Below, in pieces: positions 46,808 to 56,721 of a DNA stretch of 64,000 nt. This DNA is from Paracoccus sp. S-4012 (GTDB lineage Bacteria > Pseudomonadota > Alphaproteobacteria > Rhodobacterales > Rhodobacteraceae), in the NCBI RefSeq assembly GCF_009674885.1, contig NZ_WKKA01000004.1:124001-188000 (forward strand), written 5' to 3'. Numbering within the stretch: the stretch's first letter is position 1; each line of letters begins with the position of its first letter. The notes under the pieces were generated by a model that saw only the letters and a program-made list of their open reading frames with translations, had not been told where the DNA came from and made no database searches. The translations under genes were made by a program, and so were the position numbers.

Positions 46808-47968
46808 TCATCCGGCCGCCATCATTTCGCGCCCGATCAGCATCCGACGGATTTCCGAGGTGCCGGCGCCGATCTCCATCAGCTTGGCATCGCGGAACAG
46901 GCGGCTGACCGCGCTGTCGTTGAGGAACCCCGCGCCCCCGAGCGCCTGCACCGCCTGATGCGCCTGCACCATCGCCTGCTCGGAGGCGTAGAGGACCGCC
47001 GCCGCCGCATCCATCCGCGTCACCCGCCCGGCGTCGCACTGGCGCGCGACCGCATAGACGAAGGCCCGCGCGGTCTGGAGCGCGGTATACATGTCGGCGA
47101 TCTTGCCCTGCATCAGCTGGAAGCTGCCGATCGGCTGGCCGAACTGCAGCCGCTCGCGCAGGTAGGGCATCACCTCGTCGAGGCAGGCTGCCATGATGCC
47201 GGTGCCGATGCCCGAGAGGACCAGCCGCTCATAGTCGAGGCCGGACATGAGGACGCGGACGCCGCGCCCCTCCTCGCCCAGCACGTTCTCGATCGGGACC
47301 TCGGCCTCCTCGAAGATCAACTCGCCGGTGTTCGAGCCGCGCATGCCGAGCTTGTCGAGATGCGGTCCTTGCGTGAAGCCGGTCGTTCCCTTCTCGACCA
47401 GGAAGGCGGTGATGCCGCGGCTGCCCGCCTCCGGGTCGGTCTTGGCATAGACCACCAGCACATCGGCGTCAGGCCCGTTGGTGATCCAGTATTTGGAGCC
47501 GTTGAGGATGTAGCGGTCGTTGCGCTTCTCGGCCCTGAGCTTCATGCCGACCACGTCCGACCCGGCGCCGGTCTCGGACATCGCCAGCGCGCCGACATGC
47601 TCGCCCGAGCAGAGGCCGGGCAGATACCGGCGCTTCTGCTCCTCGGTGCCGTTCAGCTTGATCTGGTTCACGCACAAGTTGGAATGGGCGCCGTAGCTGA
47701 GGCTGACGGAGGCCGAGGCGCGGGCGATCTCCTCGGTGGCGATCACATGGGCGAGGTAGCCCATGCCGCTGCCGTCGTATTCCTCAGGGACGGTCATTCC
47801 GAGGAGGCCGAGCTCGCCCATCTCGCGCCAGAGTTCATGGGGAAAGACGTTTCCGGCATCGATGGCTGCGGCCAGGGGCTTCACGCGCTCCTGCGCCCAG
47901 CGGTGGACCATGTCGCGCAGCGCCGTGACATCCTCGCCCAGATCGAAGTCCATCGCCGGCGTGAACAT
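46808..47968 (-). CDS. liuA: Isovaleryl-CoA dehydrogenase
   Basis: 386-residue acyl-CoA dehydrogenase. Subfamily marks [26 protein letters not shown] (FAD/substrate loop) and catalytic Glu in [11 protein letters not shown], typical of isovaleryl-CoA dehydrogenases. First gene of the leucine/isovalerate operon; oxidises isovaleryl-CoA to 3-methylcrotonyl-CoA. ATG 47968 used; an internal ATG at codon 6 is possible. Confidence 0.94.
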   Translation of the reverse strand: MFTPAMDFDLGEDVTALRDMVHRWAQERVKPLAAAIDAGNVFPHELWREMGELGLLGMTVPEEYDGSGMGYLAHVIATEEIARASASVSLSYGAHSNLCVNQIKLNGTEEQKRRYLPGLCSGEHVGALAMSETGAGSDVVGMKLRAEKRNDRYILNGSKYWITNGPDADVLVVYAKTDPEAGSRGITAFLVEKGTTGFTQGPHLDKLGMRGSNTGELIFEEAEVPIENVLGEEGRGVRVLMSGLDYERLVLSGIGTGIMAACLDEVMPYLRERLQFGQPIGSFQLMQGKIADMYTALQTARAFVYAVARQCDAGRVTRMDAAAAVLYASEQAMVQAHQAVQALGGAGFLNDSAVSRLFRDAKLMEIGAGTSEIRRMLIGREMMAAG

Positions 47969-47988
47969 GCAGCCCCTCCCAGGGTAAT

Positions 47989-48002
47989 TGAACGCCCGTT
48001 CA
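47989..48002. promoter_or_regulatory. Perfect palindrome upstream of liuA, probable operator
   Basis: TGAACG-CC-CGTTCA, a 14-base perfect palindrome 20 bases upstream of the liuA start. The form is typical of TetR/AcrR-family operators. No regulator gene is next to it in this window. Confidence 0.55.
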
Positions 48003-48081
48003 GTTCCTCGGGCTTATGCCGCGCATGCCGCCGCCGCGTCAAGCGAGTCGCTCGGGAGCTTAACGGCCCCACCGGCGCCGG

Positions 48082-48450
48082 TCATCTCTCCGGCAGCATC
48101 CGCCCGAGGCGCCGGCCGCCGAGGATGTGCAGATGCAGATGCGGCACCTCCTGCACGCCGTTTGTCCCGGCGTTCGAAATGACGCGGAACCCCTCCTCGG
48201 CCACCCCCGCCTCGCGCGCCACGCGGCCGGCGGTGCGGATGAAATCGACGATCTCGGCCTCGCTCGCGTTCTCGGCGAAGTCGGTGAAGTCGCGATACGC
48301 CCCTTTGGGGATCACCAGCACATGCGTCGGCGCCTGCGGCCGGATATCGCGGAACGCGAGGCTGTGCTCGGTCTCGGCGGCGGTGTCGTTGGGGATCTCG
48401 CCGCGCAGGATGCGGGCGAACACGTTCTCGTCGTCATAGCTCTCGGGCAT
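48082..48450 (-). CDS. HIT family (histidine triad) nucleotide-binding protein
   Basis: 122 residues, HINT-type purine nucleoside phosphoramidase-like. N-terminal FARILRGEIPNDTAAE, HVLVIPKGAY and the histidine triad VPHLHLHILGGR near the C-terminus. Stand-alone cytoplasmic enzyme. The next gene upstream on the same strand ends 12 bases before its start. Confidence 0.94.
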   Translation of the reverse strand: MPESYDDENVFARILRGEIPNDTAAETEHSLAFRDIRPQAPTHVLVIPKGAYRDFTDFAENASEAEIVDFIRTAGRVAREAGVAEEGFRVISNAGTNGVQEVPHLHLHILGGRRLGRMLPER

Positions 48451-48462
48451 CGGTCTCTCCGG

Positions 48463-50043
48463 TCAGTCGGCGAACAGGGCGGGCGCCGCGTCCAGCACAT
48501 TCTGCGCGGCTTTCGGCGCAATATCGAGGAAGGCGGCGAGGGCGGCGGCGTTTTCCGCGGCACCGGCATCGCGGCCGATGGTGTGGAAATGCGCAAGGTC
48601 AAGGTCGCGCAGCCGCTCGACCTCGAGTTCCAGCTCCGTCCGCGCAGCGGCTATGAGGCCGTCCATCACCTCGCGCGGCGCATCAGCGGCGGCGAGGCCC
48701 GCGCGCACGATATGCCCGCGGAGATAGGCGTCATCGAAGGGCGTCTCGATCAGCAGCAGCCGAGTCTCGACGCGGTCGGCGGCGAGGTCGGTCACGACGC
48801 CATAGGCATGGGGATCAAGGCAGATCACCAGCCGCTTGCGGCCGAACCGCTCGAACAGCAGCCGGATCAGCGCCCGCCGGTGCCGCTCGCGCTTGGGCAG
48901 GCTGGTCTCGATCCCGCCAAGGTCGGGCAGATGCGCGTCGAGTTCGTTGAAGAGGTAATCGACGGCGGGCAACCGGGTCTCGGCCCGGATCGCCGCCGCC
49001 AGGCGCTTGGCAATGTGCCATTGCTTGCAGACCACGATCAGCAGCCGATGGCTGCGTCGCAGGTTGTCGGCCCGCTCCCAGAAGCGCGGGGCGAAGCGAC
49101 GCCCCTCGCGGCCCCGGCGGGTGAGAAAGCGGTAGAGCGCCGGTCCCTCGCCCGAGATCGGGAGGCTGCGCCCGGTCTCGGTCCAGAGCGCGCCGAGACG
49201 CGCCCGCAGGTCCTCGGCCTCGGGGCTGATCTTGCGGGCGAAGAGGTAGTCCTGTCCCAGCAGCAGGTCGTGGTGGTCGTCGTGGAAGACCACGGGCATG
49301 CCGTAGTCGGTGAACATGAGGAACGTCAGCGTCCGCCGCCGGATCTCCTCGCGCGGGACGAGGTGGTTCACGAGGCTCTGGAAGAAGGTCTCGTCGGGGA
49401 TCCAGGTGGTACGAAAGAAGCGCGGGATGTCGGGCCGTTCGGCGCAGAGGGCGAGGATCTTCTCCACCGTCGCGCGGCGCAGGCACCACCATTGCGAGCC
49501 GATCATCATCCTGAGCCCCTGCGGCAGCGGCCGGGTCAGGCCGAGGCGGCGCTGAACCTCGTAGAAGAGGTAGAACAGCCGCTTGTTGGTGCGCTCGTTG
49601 AAGGGATGGCGGTAGATCAGCCGCTCCTCGCGGAAGCCGGTCTTGATCCAGCCCGAGGTGAAGAAGTCGAAGCTCTCGATGAAGTCGGCGTCCTCGCGGT
49701 CGAGCCAGGCATGGACGTATTCGGCCGGCTTGATCGGCATGCAGTCGCCGGAGAGCATGTAGAAATGCGTCGCCGCCGGAAAACCCGTCAGCGCCGCGCG
49801 CAAGGCCGCGAGGGTGGCCGCGACCAGCGACCACTGGCCCCAGCCGCAACGGTGGCGGCGGGCGGCGAAGGCGACGTTGGGGTTGTCACCAAGCGCGCCG
49901 CGGATCGCGGCGAAGTCCTCGGGTCTCGCACGGCGATCGAAATGGATCGCGACGAAGTCTCCCGTCGCGGTCAGCCGCTGCGCCTGCGCGATCACGCCGC
50001 GGGGGTCCTTGTGGGCGAGGAGCAGGAAGGCGATCTTCGCCAT
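48463..50043 (-). CDS. Core-2/I-branching-type glycosyltransferase with DUF5928 domain
   Basis: 526 residues. N-terminal beta-1,6-N-acetylglucosaminyltransferase-like (GT14) domain: MAKIAFLLLAHKDP, IHFDRRA, FYMLSGDCMPIKP and TTWIPDETFFQSL. The C-terminal ~230 residues form the DUF5928 region common in Rhodobacteraceae. No signal peptide. Probably adds sugars to a surface polysaccharide; acceptor unknown. Start ATG 50043 (MAKIAF) rather than the Pro-rich extension. Confidence 0.85.
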   Translation of the reverse strand: MAKIAFLLLAHKDPRGVIAQAQRLTATGDFVAIHFDRRARPEDFAAIRGALGDNPNVAFAARRHRCGWGQWSLVAATLAALRAALTGFPAATHFYMLSGDCMPIKPAEYVHAWLDREDADFIESFDFFTSGWIKTGFREERLIYRHPFNERTNKRLFYLFYEVQRRLGLTRPLPQGLRMMIGSQWWCLRRATVEKILALCAERPDIPRFFRTTWIPDETFFQSLVNHLVPREEIRRRTLTFLMFTDYGMPVVFHDDHHDLLLGQDYLFARKISPEAEDLRARLGALWTETGRSLPISGEGPALYRFLTRRGREGRRFAPRFWERADNLRRSHRLLIVVCKQWHIAKRLAAAIRAETRLPAVDYLFNELDAHLPDLGGIETSLPKRERHRRALIRLLFERFGRKRLVICLDPHAYGVVTDLAADRVETRLLLIETPFDDAYLRGHIVRAGLAAADAPREVMDGLIAAARTELELEVERLRDLDLAHFHTIGRDAGAAENAAALAAFLDIAPKAAQNVLDAAPALFAD

Positions 50044-50170
50044 GAGAAATCCCGGAGGAGGCGGTCGCACTGCGTCTTGGCCGATTTCCGGCGGCGCGGC
50101 AAGCCGGCGGGCTGGACCGGGGCCGGGTCAAGACCTATATGATCGGTCGGATATTGCGAAGGAGCGGCAG

Positions 50171-50539
50171 ATGCAGCCTCAGACCGCCGCGGCGCCCGCC
50201 GAGGGCAAGCCGCTCATCGAACCCTCGACCGTGGACCATCCGCTCTACGACAGCGTGGTGGAAGCCTGCCGGTCGGTTTACGACCCCGAGATCCCGGTCA
50301 ACATCTATGACCTCGGCCTGATCTACACGATCACCATCGACGACGCGAACGAGGTCACGATCCGCATGAGCCTCACGGCGCCGGGCTGCCCGGTCGCGGG
50401 CGAGATGCCCGGCTGGGTCGCGGATGCGGTGAACGCGATTCCCGGCGTGAGGCAGGTGGACGTGCACATGACCTTCGACCCGCCCTGGGGGATGGACATG
50501 ATGTCGGACGAGGCGCGGCTGGAACTCGGGTTCATCTGA
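50171..50539 (+). CDS. DUF59 (SufT/MIP18-like) Fe-S cluster assembly protein
   Basis: 122 residues. DUF59 core VYDPEIPVNIYDLGLIYTI, conserved Cys in LTAPGCPVAGEMPG, and the C-terminal FDPPWGMDMMSDEARLELG. The SUF-associated form (sufT-like), helping Fe-S cluster maturation. Start ATG 50171 after GGAG. It lies about 1 kb before a SufA-like gene, separated by an oppositely oriented hydrolase; the rest of the suf operon is not in the window. Confidence 0.88.
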   Translation: MQPQTAAAPAEGKPLIEPSTVDHPLYDSVVEACRSVYDPEIPVNIYDLGLIYTITIDDANEVTIRMSLTAPGCPVAGEMPGWVADAVNAIPGVRQVDVHMTFDPPWGMDMMSDEARLELGFI

Positions 50540-50549
50540 CCGCGGGGCG

Positions 50550-51452
50550 TCAAGGCGTGAGCGCCGCCTCCCCCGCCAGGATCAGCCCCGCGGTGAACTG
50601 AGGCGCTTCCATGGGCAGGAAATGCGTGTGCTGCGGCAGCGGCAGGTCGCGGCCGTAGGGCAGCGCCGCCGCGAGGTCGGGATCGGTCGGCGAGAAGCGG
50701 AAATCGCGGCTGTCGGCCTCCGTTTGCGGCGGCATGGCGCGGATGACCAGCGCGGGCTGACCCACCTGTGGCAGCAGTTCGTGGACATGCGCAAAGCCCA
50801 GCATCGTGTCATAGACCCGCGCCTCCCATTCCGGCGCGCAGGCGAGGGTGACGCCGCCGTCCTTGGCCGGGCGGGTGCCGTGGGTGCAGTAGTCCCTGAG
50901 GACGGCGCGATCGAACAGCGCATAGGGCACCCGCGCGCCCAGCGCGGCCTGCATCGCGGCGGCGTCCTCGAAGCGGGCGCGGCGGCGGGCGATGGGGTGG
51001 GTGCCGCCGGGAGGGGTCGCCATCGGGTTGATGCCTTCGCGATAGTGGCGGATCGGGGGCACCACCGGGTCGATCAGGATCAGCCGGCCGATGCGCTCCG
51101 CCGCCCGCCCCGCGGCGGCGATCAGCGCCGCCGCGCCGCCCATCGAGTGACCGACCACCGTCGCATCCCCAAGGTCCAGCCGCTCCAGCACCGCGGCAAG
51201 GTCGTCCGCGAAGTCGCGCCAGTCGGTGAGTGGCGGCGCGTCGCTGCCGCCGTGGCCGCGCTGATCGACCGCGATGACGCGGCGCTGCCCCAGCCCCGCG
51301 ACCACGCGGTCCCAAATGCGGCCGTGAAAGCCAGTGGCATGGAGCAGCACCAGCGGCGGCCCGGCCTGCGCCGCGCCCCATTCATGCAGCGCGAGGGTCA
51401 CGTCGCCGCGTGCCAGCCGCGTGCTGACCGGCCCCTTCTCCGTTCCGGTCAT
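50550..51452 (-). CDS. Alpha/beta hydrolase
   Basis: 300 residues. Oxyanion HATGFHGRIWD, nucleophile elbow GHSMGGAAAL (Ser), and a C-terminal His in QHTHFLPMEAP. Substrate not predictable. Start ATG 51452 chosen since upstream frame sequence is not homologous. Convergent with the DUF59 gene. Confidence 0.88.
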   Translation of the reverse strand: MTGTEKGPVSTRLARGDVTLALHEWGAAQAGPPLVLLHATGFHGRIWDRVVAGLGQRRVIAVDQRGHGGSDAPPLTDWRDFADDLAAVLERLDLGDATVVGHSMGGAAALIAAAGRAAERIGRLILIDPVVPPIRHYREGINPMATPPGGTHPIARRRARFEDAAAMQAALGARVPYALFDRAVLRDYCTHGTRPAKDGGVTLACAPEWEARVYDTMLGFAHVHELLPQVGQPALVIRAMPPQTEADSRDFRFSPTDPDLAAALPYGRDLPLPQHTHFLPMEAPQFTAGLILAGEAALTP

Positions 51453-51568
51453 GCGAGTCCCTCCTGCGAAACCGACGCGACTAGCAACGCGAGCGCGCCG
51501 CAAGTCAACCATGCCCGGCTTGCGGCAGAGGCCCGCCACCCCTACCTTGAGCCCAAAGGAGCGCGTCC

Positions 51569-51937
51569 ATGTTCTCGATCCCCGGCAAGTCGCCCGTCAC
51601 CATGACCCCCGCCGCCGAGGCGCGCATCGCCGCGCTGATGGCGTCGAAGGGGGCCTTCGGTCTGCGCATCGGCCTCAAGAAGGGCGGCTGCGCGGGCATG
51701 GAATACACCATGGAACTGGCCGAGACGGCGAACCCCTCCGAGGAGGTGATCGAGCAGGGCGCCGCCCGCGTCCTCGTCGCGCCGATGGCGCAGATGTTCC
51801 TCTTCGGGACCGAGATCGACTTCGAGACGGGCCTGCTCGACTCTGGCTTCCGCTTCCGCAACCCCAATGTCACCGACGCCTGCGGCTGCGGCGAGTCGGT
51901 GGCCTTTTCGGTCGAGGGCAGCCGAGCGCCGGCGTGA
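51569..51937 (+). CDS. sufA: HesB/IscA family Fe-S assembly protein (SufA-like)
   Basis: 122-residue A-type carrier. Three conserved cysteines are seen: GGCAGMEY and ACGCGES. It accepts and transfers Fe-S clusters. Start ATG 51569 after AAAGGAG. Followed by tpiA 66 bases on. Confidence 0.92.
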   Translation: MFSIPGKSPVTMTPAAEARIAALMASKGAFGLRIGLKKGGCAGMEYTMELAETANPSEEVIEQGAARVLVAPMAQMFLFGTEIDFETGLLDSGFRFRNPNVTDACGCGESVAFSVEGSRAPA

Positions 51938-52003
51938 CGCCGCGCCCTTGATCCCCGCCTCACGCTCGCCTACCCCCGGTCCCGCACCAGACAGGAGGGC
52001 GAC

Positions 52004-52738
52004 ATGGCGCCGCGGAAACTTGCAGCCGGCAACTGGAAGATGAACGGCACCACGGCCTCGCTGGCCGAGGTTGATGCCCTCACCGCGCCCGAGGGCTGCG
52101 GCGTGCTGATCTGCCCGCCCGCGACCCTGATCGCCGCCATGGCCGCGCAGGTGCAGGGCGGCGTCATGGTTGGCGGACAGGACTGCCACGCGAAGGCGTC
52201 CGGCGCGCATACCGGCGACATCTCGGCCGCGCAGCTGAAGGACGCGGGCGCAAGCCATGTGATCCTCGGCCATTCCGAGCGCCGCGCCGATCACGGCGAG
52301 ACCGACGCCCAGGTCGCCGCCAAGGCCGGGGCGGCGCATGGGATGGGCCTGACCGCGATCATCTGCGTGGGCGAGACCGACGCGCAGCGTGACGCCGGCG
52401 AGACGCTGGACGTGATCGCGCGCCAGCTTGCCGGATCGGTTCCGGAAGGGGCCAGCGCCGGCAACACGGTGATCGCCTATGAGCCGGTCTGGGCCATCGG
52501 CTCGGGCCGCACGCCGACCGCCGAGCAGATCGCCGAGGTTCACGCGCTGATGCGCGAGAGGCTTTCCGCGCGCTTCGAGGATGGCGCCGACATGACACTG
52601 CTCTACGGCGGCTCGGTGAAAGCCTCGAACGCCAGGGAAATCTTCGCCATTGCCCATGTGAACGGCGCGCTCGTCGGCGGGGCCAGCCTCAAGGCGGCGG
52701 ACTTCGCCCCGATCGTGGCGGCGCTCGCGGCCGCCTGA
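52004..52738 (+). CDS. tpiA: Triosephosphate isomerase
   Basis: 244 residues. AAGNWKMNG with the catalytic Lys, LGHSERR with electrophile His, [10 protein letters not shown] with the catalytic Glu, LYGGSVK phosphate loop. Interconverts DHAP and glyceraldehyde-3-phosphate. AGGAGG Shine-Dalgarno before the ATG. Convergent with the next gene, stops 2 bases apart. Confidence 0.97.
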   Translation: MAPRKLAAGNWKMNGTTASLAEVDALTAPEGCGVLICPPATLIAAMAAQVQGGVMVGGQDCHAKASGAHTGDISAAQLKDAGASHVILGHSERRADHGETDAQVAAKAGAAHGMGLTAIICVGETDAQRDAGETLDVIARQLAGSVPEGASAGNTVIAYEPVWAIGSGRTPTAEQIAEVHALMRERLSARFEDGADMTLLYGGSVKASNAREIFAIAHVNGALVGGASLKAADFAPIVAALAAA

Positions 52739-52740
52739 CG

Positions 52741-53514
52741 CTAGAGGTCCGACATCATCCGCCGGGCGGCCTCCAGCCGCTCCTTCGGGGCGAGCGGGAA
52801 GACCCGGCCGTCGTTCACCTCGACCATGCGCCGCAGGACGGTATCGTGCTCGAGCAGACGACCCAGCACCTCGCGGGTGAATGGCGCCGCCGCGGCCTTC
52901 ATCGTCAGGACCGCGTTGGCGCGGTCGAGCAGGTTGGCGATCATGTCGCCCTTGCCGACCCAGTAGCAGATCACCCCGTCAAACAGCGGCCCGCCAGCGA
53001 CGAAGGCCCGCTCCGGCGGCCAGGGGCGCGGGGCGGTGAACATCCGGCGCTCGGTCTCGGCCAGCTTGACGAAGTTGGCGATCAGCGTGCCGGACAGCCC
53101 GATGGCCCGGTCGCGCGGCGTGCCGAAATCGCAGAAGGTGTCGCAGACGGAGGTGAGCCAGCGCAGGTTCATCTCGGGCGCGACCACCGGCCCGTGCTCG
53201 GCGGTGATGCGGTGGAAGAGGGTCAGTGCGGCGCGGCTTTTCGGCTGACGGCGCAGGGCGACGATGCAGCAGGCGAGCAGATGCGCGATCCGCAGGCGGC
53301 CCGCGAACTCGGGCTGCAGATCGCGGAAATGCCGCGCGAGGTCGCGGCGGCGACCGGCCCAGGTCGGACCCTCGGGCCCGGGGATGCGGGCCTCGAGGAA
53401 CGGCGCGAGGTCGGCATCGGGCGGGGGCAGCGCAGCCGCCGACGACTTCGGCGGCGTGGTCGCGGAGAGCCCGGGCCAGACCGCGCGCACCGCCTCCTCT
53501 GGGGCGTCGCTCAT
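52741..53514 (-). CDS. Uncharacterised protein, end of the trpGD-ung operon
   Basis: 257 residues, no family recognised. Mostly helical; no signal peptide or clear membrane segments. The ATG at 53514 overlaps the ung stop (ATGA), so it is translationally coupled to ung. Similar proteins are probably limited to Rhodobacteraceae. Confidence 0.65.
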   Translation of the reverse strand: MSDAPEEAVRAVWPGLSATTPPKSSAAALPPPDADLAPFLEARIPGPEGPTWAGRRRDLARHFRDLQPEFAGRLRIAHLLACCIVALRRQPKSRAALTLFHRITAEHGPVVAPEMNLRWLTSVCDTFCDFGTPRDRAIGLSGTLIANFVKLAETERRMFTAPRPWPPERAFVAGGPLFDGVICYWVGKGDMIANLLDRANAVLTMKAAAAPFTREVLGRLLEHDTVLRRMVEVNDGRVFPLAPKERLEAARRMMSDL

Positions 53515-54209
53515 GCGCCGGTCCAGTCGATCGCCGGGGGGCGATGCTCTGCCAGCCAGGCATTCACCCGGCTGAACGGGCGCGAGCCGAAGAAGCCGCG
53601 CCGGGCCGAGAGCGGCGAGGGATGCGGGCTCGCGGCCACGAAGTCGGCGGCGCGCGGCAGGCCCTCGACGGCTTTCGCCGCCTGGGCGCCCCAGAGGACG
53701 AAGGCCAGCGGCCCGTGGCGCTGCGTCTCGGCCACGGCCTCGCGCGCGAGCGGCTGCCAGCCGAGGCGCGCATGGCCGCCGGCGGCGCCGGCCGGCACCG
53801 AGAGGCAGGTGTTGAGAAGCAGCACCCCTTGCCGGGCGAGATGGCCGAGATGGCCGTCGCGGGGGCGCGTCCCGAGGTCGGCCTCCATCTCGGCGAAGAT
53901 GTTGGCCAGCGAGCGGGGCGGCGCGATCCCCGGCGCGACCGAGAAGGCGAGGCCGTCCGCATGGCCGGGCGTCGGATAGGGGTCCTGCCCGAGGATCACC
54001 ACGCGAACCGCAGACGGCGGAACAGCCTCGAACGCGGCAAAAACCCGCGCGGGGCCGGGAAGCCAGGCACCCTCCCCCGCCAGCCGCCGGGAAAGCGCGG
54101 GCCAGGTGTCGTGGAAGAACGGCAGATGCGCCCATGCCGCGGGCGGGATCGGCGCGCTCGCCCGCGAGGGCGCATCCCCTTGCGACACGGCGGCTCGTCC
54201 GGCCTGCAT
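53511..54209 (-). CDS. ung: Uracil-DNA glycosylase, family 1
   Basis: 232 residues. Catalytic GQDPYPTPGHADG (Asp), LLNTCLSVPAG, and HPSPLSARRGFFGSRPFS (His). Removes uracil from DNA. ATG 54209 overlaps the trpD stop (ATGA). Its residence in a tryptophan operon gives no obvious functional link. Confidence 0.95.
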   Translation of the reverse strand: MQAGRAAVSQGDAPSRASAPIPPAAWAHLPFFHDTWPALSRRLAGEGAWLPGPARVFAAFEAVPPSAVRVVILGQDPYPTPGHADGLAFSVAPGIAPPRSLANIFAEMEADLGTRPRDGHLGHLARQGVLLLNTCLSVPAGAAGGHARLGWQPLAREAVAETQRHGPLAFVLWGAQAAKAVEGLPRAADFVAASPHPSPLSARRGFFGSRPFSRVNAWLAEHRPPAIDWTGA

Positions 54210-55231
54210 CAATCCTCGCGCGGCGCAGGCTGCGCCGTTGCGAGCGCCCGGAGCCGCGCGAGCGCCGCGCCGGAATCGAGGCTCTCGGCCGCCCGCGCCG
54301 CGCCCTCGCGCAGGTCTGCCGCCACGCCCGCCACCACCAGCGCACCGGCCGCATTCAGCAGCACCGCGTCGCGATAGGCGCCGCGCTCGCCGTCGAGCAG
54401 GCGGCGCAGGGCGGCGGCGTTCTCGGCCGGGTTGCCCCCGACGATCCGCTCGAACGGATGCTCGGGCAGGCCCGCATCGGCGGGCGTCACCTCGAACTCC
54501 GTCACCGCGCCGTCCTTCAGCGCCGCCACCTGCGAGGGGCCCGCGATCGACAGCTCGTCGGTGCCGTCGCGGCCGTGGACCAGCCAGGCGGCCTCGGAGC
54601 CGAGCGCATCCAGCACCTCGGCCATCGGCCGGATCCAGTCGGCCGAGAACACGCCCGTCAGCTGCCGCCGCACGCCTGCGGGGTTGGTGAGCGGGCCGAG
54701 GATGTTGAAGATCGTGCGCGTTCCCAGTTCGGTTCGCGCCGGGCCGACATGGCGCATGGCGGGATGGTGGCTGGTCGCCATCATGAAGCAGATGCCGCAA
54801 TCGGCGAGGACCTGCGCCGCGGCCGAGACGGGCGCGGCGATGTCGATGCCGAGATGGCTCAGCGCATCGGCCGAGCCGGATTTCGAGCTGAGATTGCGGT
54901 TGCCGTGCTTGGCGACCGGCACGCCCGCGCCCGCGACCACGAAGGCCGCGGCGGTCGAGATGTTCAGCGTGCCCTTGCCGTCGCCGCCGGTGCCGACGAT
55001 GTCGATGGCCCCCTGCGGCGCTTTGACGCGGTGCATCCGGGCGCGCATCGCGCGGGAGGCCGCGGCGATCTCCTCCACCGTCTCGCCGCGCACGCGCATG
55101 GCCATCAGGAGGCCGCCGATCTGGGCCGGGGTCGCGGCGCCGTCGAAGAGGGCGCCGAAGGCCGCCTCCGCCTCGTCGCCCGTAAGGGGCCGGGCGGCGG
55201 CAAGCCCGATGAGCGGGCGGATGTCGGTCAT
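54209..55231 (-). CDS. trpD: Anthranilate phosphoribosyltransferase
   Basis: 340 residues. [17 protein letters not shown] is the PRPP-binding signature; [15 protein letters not shown] also conserved. Second step of tryptophan synthesis. Overlaps trpG (ATGA) and ung. trpC, which usually follows, is absent here. Confidence 0.96.
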   Translation of the reverse strand: MTDIRPLIGLAAARPLTGDEAEAAFGALFDGAATPAQIGGLLMAMRVRGETVEEIAAASRAMRARMHRVKAPQGAIDIVGTGGDGKGTLNISTAAAFVVAGAGVPVAKHGNRNLSSKSGSADALSHLGIDIAAPVSAAAQVLADCGICFMMATSHHPAMRHVGPARTELGTRTIFNILGPLTNPAGVRRQLTGVFSADWIRPMAEVLDALGSEAAWLVHGRDGTDELSIAGPSQVAALKDGAVTEFEVTPADAGLPEHPFERIVGGNPAENAAALRRLLDGERGAYRDAVLLNAAGALVVAGVAADLREGAARAAESLDSGAALARLRALATAQPAPRED

Positions 55232-55821
55232 GCGGCGGCCCTCTCGGGGCCGTTGCAGCGGGACAGGAAGGTCTCGATCATGGCGCGGCCGTGCTGGCTG
55301 GCGATGCTCTCGGGGTGGAACTGCAGGCCCTCGACGGGGAGGCTGCGGTGGATCAGGCCCATGATGGTGCCGTCGTCTGCGGTGGCGGTCACGCGCAGGC
55401 AGTCGGGCAGGCTTCCCGGTTCGACGCAGAGGGAATGGTAGCGCGTCGCCTCGAGGGGCGAGGGCAGGCCCGCGAAGACGCCGCTGCCGTCATGGGCGAT
55501 GCGGTCGGTCTTGCCGTGGACCGGGCGGACCGCCGGGACCACGCGGCCGCCGAAGGCCTCGCCGATGGCCTGATGGCCGAGGCAGACGCCGAGCACGGGC
55601 AGCCCCGCCTCGGCGGCGGCGCGGATCAGCGGCACGCAGATGCCGGCGCGGGCCGGGTTGCACGGGCCGGGCGAGATGACCAGCCCGGATGCGCCGAGGG
55701 CCAGCGCCTGCTCGACGGTCAGGCTGTCGTTGCGGTGGACGGCGACCTCGGCCCGGGCCGCGCCCAGCAGGTGGACGAGGTTCCAGGTGAAGCTGTCGTA
55801 ATTGTCGATCAGCAGGATCAT
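55228..55821 (-). CDS. trpG: Anthranilate synthase component II (glutamine amidotransferase)
   Basis: 197 residues. Class I amidotransferase: [13 protein letters not shown] start, catalytic Cys in [15 protein letters not shown], and the His-Glu pair in [10 protein letters not shown]. Provides ammonia to TrpE, which lies about 4 kb away on the other strand. First gene of trpG-trpD-ung-unknown. Confidence 0.96.
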   Translation of the reverse strand: MILLIDNYDSFTWNLVHLLGAARAEVAVHRNDSLTVEQALALGASGLVISPGPCNPARAGICVPLIRAAAEAGLPVLGVCLGHQAIGEAFGGRVVPAVRPVHGKTDRIAHDGSGVFAGLPSPLEATRYHSLCVEPGSLPDCLRVTATADDGTIMGLIHRSLPVEGLQFHPESIASQHGRAMIETFLSRCNGPERAAA

Positions 55822-55920
55822 GACGGATGTCCGGTCGCGGGTTGTTACCCCGGCGGGGCGATCGCTATAGATGTGCCGGAACGCGCCGGAGGGTCAACCC
55901 GGCGCCACCGGGAGGGCAGG

Positions 55921-56721
55921 ATGGCGGGCGGCTTCGGCACGGGTCTGGTGCACGGGATCGTGCTGTGCGGCGCAACGCTTGCCGCGGTGTCGCTGGCAGC
56001 GCCGCAGCCGGAGCGGGCGGTGGCCGAAGCGGCGCCGGTGGGGGTCGTGGCGGAGTCCGAGGCGACCGCTGCGGAGAATGCAAGGCTGGTGGAGGCGGAG
56101 AGCGAGGCTGCGGAGGCTGTGCCAGCCGCGACCGAGGTCGTGGAGGCAGAGCCGCCAGACGCCGAGCCGGAGGCGGTCGCGCCGCCCGCCGCTCCCGAGA
56201 CTGCGGCCGCCGATGCGGAGGCGGATGCCCCCGCGCCGGCGCCTGACACCGGAGCCGAGCCGTCGGAAGCCCCAGCAACCACTCCCGAGGCAACCACACC
56301 GACTGACGCCGCCGGTCAGGCAATCCAGCCAGAGACAACGGACAACGGCGCGGGAGCAGGCGATCCACCTGGCGAAGCTGTTGAGGACCTAACGGACGCA
56401 CCGCAGGCCCCTGCCCCAGCGGCCGAGCCGGGCGAACCGTCCACGGCTTCGGACGTGGCACCGTCCACTCCGGCAGCCGCCACATCCTCGGCCTCGGAAC
56501 CGAGGCTGACGACACCAGAGCCCGCCGTGTCTCCGACCGCAAACGAGCCTGCGACCTTCACCGATCCAACCGCAGCCGCAGAACCCCCGGCGCTCGCCCC
56601 AATCGACCGCCTCGCCCCGGCCCCCGGCGGCCTGCCCGAAGCGGCCCCCGTGCCGCGGGGCGGCCATCCCGCCCCCGACCTCGCCATCCCTGCCGACCTC
56701 GCGCGGCCCGCGGCCCGATGA
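55921..56721 (+). CDS. Ala/Pro/Glu-rich protein, yibQ-like N-terminal remnant or extended linker
   Basis: 266 residues: an N-terminal hydrophobic segment (GTGLVHGIVLCGATLAAVSL) and then a long acidic Ala/Pro/Glu/Thr-rich tail ending in a short PxPRGGHPAPDLAIP block. The start of the protein resembles that of divergent polysaccharide deacetylases (YibQ) of Rhodobacteraceae, which occur in a trpE-yibQ-trpGDC cluster. No deacetylase domain is present. Its stop overlaps the next ATG (56718-56721), so it is still translated. Possibly a deacetylase gene that lost its catalytic part; alternatively an unrelated low-complexity surface protein. Confidence 0.6.
   Translation: MAGGFGTGLVHGIVLCGATLAAVSLAAPQPERAVAEAAPVGVVAESEATAAENARLVEAESEAAEAVPAATEVVEAEPPDAEPEAVAPPAAPETAAADAEADAPAPAPDTGAEPSEAPATTPEATTPTDAAGQAIQPETTDNGAGAGDPPGEAVEDLTDAPQAPAPAAEPGEPSTASDVAPSTPAAATSSASEPRLTTPEPAVSPTANEPATFTDPTAAAEPPALAPIDRLAPAPGGLPEAAPVPRGGHPAPDLAIPADLARPAAR

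Noticed and set aside
48127..50142. 671-codon plus-strand frame opposite HIT and glycosyltransferase genes
   Set aside because: Antisense shadow; opposing frames have HIT triad and glycosyltransferase motifs.
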